DNA from: RPQJ01 sp963754535
GTDB taxonomy: Bacteria; Pseudomonadota; Gammaproteobacteria; Steroidobacterales; Steroidobacteraceae
Direction of reading: 5' to 3'
Assembly: GCA_963754535.1 (NCBI GenBank)
Contig: CAVWGG010000010.1
Coordinates: forward strand, 62,001 to 126,000
DNA: 64,000 nucleotides
Shown: in pieces, positions 62,108-64,000 of the stretch
Layout of the letters: the number at the start of each line of letters is the position of its first letter
Position numbering within the stretch: the stretch's first letter is position 1
Program-made: the position numbers and the translations under genes
Notes under the pieces: generated by a model
What the model was told of the DNA's origin: nothing
Seen by the model: only the letters and a program-made list of their open reading frames with translations
Database searches by the model: none

Positions 62108-62616
62108 GGGATGCGGTACTCCGGAACGTTCAGATGGAAATCGCGCCGCTCAGCGGTGCGGCCCAGTCGAGGGCGCGCTGGCGCGCCATCAGTTCGATCG
62201 ATGCCGTTGGCGATGACGGCAGGCAACGGCACGGTCCGCCGTGCATCGAGATCGGCGGCCGCGGAGACGAACTCGACGACGCTGGCGAGACGCTCGTGCG
62301 TGACGTTGAGCAGGAACACGTGCCCCTGCACGCGCTTTTCGTTGCGGGCGGTGAAGCTCAGGTACAGCGACACCTCCTCGCCCACGTGCACTTCGTTCAG
62401 GAACCAGATGTGGTGCTCGAGATCGAAGAGGCCGAGCCGCTGGGTGCGAACCCATTCCTCGCTGATGCCAAGCAGCTCGAGCAACGGGTCGCTCGTCATG
62501 TCGTACATCGTCAGGTGATGCTTCACGTTGACGTGGCCGTTCAGGTCTTCCCACTCCTTCGGCACGCGCACCCGCACCAGTTCGGGAAGTTGTCGCACCT
62601 GCTCGGGCGTGGGCAT
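62092..62616 (-). CDS. Acyl-CoA thioesterase-like hot-dog protein
   Basis: About 165 residues. ATG 62616 (an upstream GTG at 62628 is possible) gives PTPEQVRQLPELVRVRVPKE. WEDLNGHVNVKHHLTMYD is the 4HBT_2 signature with the catalytic-region Asn and His, and later LEHHIWFLNEVHVGEEVSLY fits the hot-dog fold. Near 62190 the frame changes; the alternative frame gives ELMARQRALDWAAPLSGAIS and stops at 62130, which looks like the native C-terminus, while the frame as written runs to 62092. It would hydrolyse a thioester. It is the upstream partner of the DUF1295 gene. Confidence 0.78.
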   Translation of the reverse strand: MPTPEQVRQLPELVRVRVPKEWEDLNGHVNVKHHLTMYDMTSDPLLELLGISEEWVRTQRLGLFDLEHHIWFLNEVHVGEEVSLYLSFTARNEKRVQGHVFLLNVTHERLASVVEFVSAAADLDARRTVPLPAVIANGIDRTDGAPARPRLGRTAERRDFHLNVPEYRIPCSTT

Positions 62617-62730
62617 CGTGACTCGCACTGTCTGGACTCCTGCGCCGGCGGGGGACCGGTCGCTTGCACAATCGAACGCAGGGTCCTATCCTGACTTCGC
62701 CGACGCAATCCATCAAGGGCGGAACGAGTG

Positions 62731-63689
62731 ATGACGACACAGGCACCCCTCCCTTCCGGCTTCGGCATGCGCTCGACCGCGAGCGACGTGCTCGCGGGAA
62801 TCGACCTCGCCGGCCGCAACGTCATCGTCACCGGCGGCTATTCCGGCATCGGCGTCGAGACCACGCGCGCGCTGGCGGCTGCCGGCGCTCATGTCACCGT
62901 GCCGGCTCGCACGCCGCAGAAGGCGCGGGCCGCACTGGCAGGCCTGGCCAACGTCGAACTCGCACGCGCTCGACCTGATGGATCCGGCATCCATCGACGC
63001 CTTCGCGAGCAACTGGCTGGCGCACCACGACGAACTGCATATCCTCGTCTGCAATGCAGCGATCATGGCTTCGCCGCTCGCGCGCGACAGCCGCGGCTAC
63101 GAGAGCCAGTTCGCCACCAATCACCTCGGGCATTTCCAGCTGCTCTGCCGCCTGTGGCCGGCGCTGGCGGCAGCCCATGGCGCGCGAGTCGTCATGCTCT
63201 CCTCGCTCGGGCATCGCATCACGCCGATGAACTTCGACGACCCCAACTTCGAGCGCCGCGAGTACCACAAGTGGTTCGCCTACGGCCAGGCGAAGACCGC
63301 GAACAGCCTGTGCGCGCTCGGCGCGGACGAGCGAGGCCGCGCGCAGGGCATCCGTGCATTCGCCGTGCACCCGGGCGCGATCATGACCGACCTGCAGCGT
63401 TCGCTGCCGCTCGAGGAACAGGTCGCCATGGGCTGGATCACGGCCGACGGCGTCGTGAACCCGCTCTTCAAGACCATCGAGCAAGGCGCGGCCACCACGG
63501 TGTGGGCCGCTACCAGCCCGCAACTCGCGGGACTCGGCGGCCTGTATTGCGAAGACTGCGACGTCGCCCGCGCCGTCCCGCGCGAGGACAAGGGCCCCGC
63601 GGGCGTGCGGCCCTGGGCCGTCGATCGCGACGCGGCCGAGACAACTCTGGACGCTGTCGGAGCGACTGACGGGCGTGCGACTCGCCTGA
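62731..63689 (+). pseudogene. Short-chain dehydrogenase (retinol-dehydrogenase-like), frameshifted
   Basis: ATG at 62731 (GTG three bases earlier). NAD(P) site VIVTGGYSGIGVETTRALAA. After a frame change near 62965 the next piece has HILVCNAAIMASPLARDSRG, YESQFATNHLGHFQLLCRLW, VVMLSSLGHRITP and the catalytic YGQAKTANSLCALG (Y-x3-K). It then continues HPGAIMTDLQRSLP. Another change near 63640 restores the C-terminus LWTLSERLTGVRLA with a stop at 63689. The joined length of about 318 residues and LCxxLxP-type motifs match the RDH/WWOX-like group acting on retinoid-like or other hydrophobic alcohols. This fits the nearby carotenoid-type oxygenase, as an inference. Confidence 0.8.
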
Positions 63690-64000
63690 CGCCCGCGCCA
63701 CCAGCGCGAGGTGGTGCGCGGCCGTCTCCTGCGGCGCTTCCAGCATCGGCACGTGCCCGACGTGCTCGAAGACCACCACGACGCTGTTTGCGATGCCGCG
63801 CTGCATTTCGTCGACCACGCTCACATCGATCAACTGGTCGTGCCGCCCCCACACGACGAGGGTCGGCACCTGCACTTCGCCCAGTCGCGCGTTCAACGCG
63901 CCCGCAATGCCTTCCTTCGCGAGTGTCCAGAAGACCTTTTCGAGCACCTGCGCGTTGGCCAGCGCATCGTCGAGCATCACTCGCTTGAACTGGCGCGGCA
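63510..64000 (-). CDS. Alpha/beta hydrolase (C-terminal part, runs off the window)
   Basis: The frame enters from the right edge as RQFKRVMLDDALANAQVLEK and gives VPTLVVWGRHDQLIDVSVVD, with the acid residue Asp, then FEHVGHVPMLEAPQETAAHH, with the catalytic His. These are the last two elements of the Ser-Asp-His triad; the nucleophile would lie beyond the window. The recognisable hydrolase ends near position 63690; the tail after that is antisense to the SDR gene, Arg/Pro-rich and probably not native, suggesting another indel near the stop. It is convergent with the SDR gene. Substrate unknown. Confidence 0.7.
   Translation of the reverse strand, partial: PRQFKRVMLDDALANAQVLEKVFWTLAKEGIAGALNARLGEVQVPTLVVWGRHDQLIDVSVVDEMQRGIANSVVVVFEHVGHVPMLEAPQETAAHHLALVARASGESHARQSLRQRPELSRPRRDRRPRAARPRGPCPRAGRRGRRRSLRNTGRRVPRVAGW

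Noticed and set aside
63690..63850. SDR continuing to the end of the window in one frame
   Set aside because: After 63640 the frame becomes Ala/Arg/Pro-rich; the neighbouring frame gives the expected C-terminus and stop at 63689.

Overview
The window (about 64 kb, high GC) comes from a gammaproteobacterium, probably a Xanthomonadales/Nevskiales/Steroidobacterales-type lineage. The evidence is the conserved minus-strand housekeeping order tig-clpP-clpX-lon-hupB-tRNA-Val-tRNA-Asp-ppiD facing fabI, the gloB-mltD pair divergent from a yafS-like gene and rnhA, NhaB, and a TonB-receptor-rich accessory region. No rRNA, phage, IS or CRISPR was found.

Region 1 (1-25.4 kb, all minus strand) is a Wzx/Wzy-type surface polysaccharide locus. 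It holds a GT4 glycosyltransferase, an NDP-sugar epimerase, a second transferase-like protein, polymerase, flippase, an SGNH esterase, a set for a CMP-activated nonulosonate-like sugar (NeuB-family synthase, KdsC-like HAD phosphatase, cytidylyltransferase, SDR, aldehyde dehydrogenase, transketolase), Wzz, a giant SLBB export protein, two tandem Wzi-type outer-membrane proteins, Pgi, and genes for UDP-GlcNAcA(3NAc) (tviB, wbpB, wbpD, plus wbpE further on) and UDP-uronate 4-epimerisation. Positions 1-13.7 kb are riddled with frameshifts. One junction (about 4.56 kb) joins half a flippase to a polymerase that has lost its N-terminus. The SLBB, Wzi, Pgi and Wbp genes are clean.

Region 2 (25.5-43.3 kb) is the housekeeping core: nhaB, dnaQ, wbpE, rnhA, a yafS-like methyltransferase, gloB, mltD, fabI, ppiD, three tRNAs (Asp, Val, Leu), hupB, lon, clpX, clpP and tig. 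Six copies of an unusual repeat lie only in this stretch. Each has inverted arms made of GGGG tracts spaced by TTA/ATA, ending in an inner GTCGGA/TCCGAC hexamer. Four copies have only a short core, one is a solo arm, and one encloses a four-helix-bundle (S23/IVS-type) gene. Two of them bracket wbpE, and several supply or touch the stop codons of neighbouring genes. This is the most likely undescribed element in the window.

Region 3 (43.3-64 kb) is accessory. It has a membrane metal-dependent hydrolase, then a minus-strand block of MFS transporter, secreted serine hydrolase, TPR-sulfotransferase, TonB receptor, carbon-nitrogen hydrolase, a MocR-type regulator with an extra C-terminal domain, PaaN-like aldehyde dehydrogenase, a lipocalin-like protein and nitronate monooxygenase. 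After these come a plus-strand carotenoid-cleavage-type oxygenase, SDRs, a tandem HxlR regulator, a DUF1295 membrane reductase, a thioesterase and an alpha/beta hydrolase. This looks like uptake and oxidative/hydrolytic breakdown of a hydrophobic substrate. Frameshifts return after 60.8 kb.
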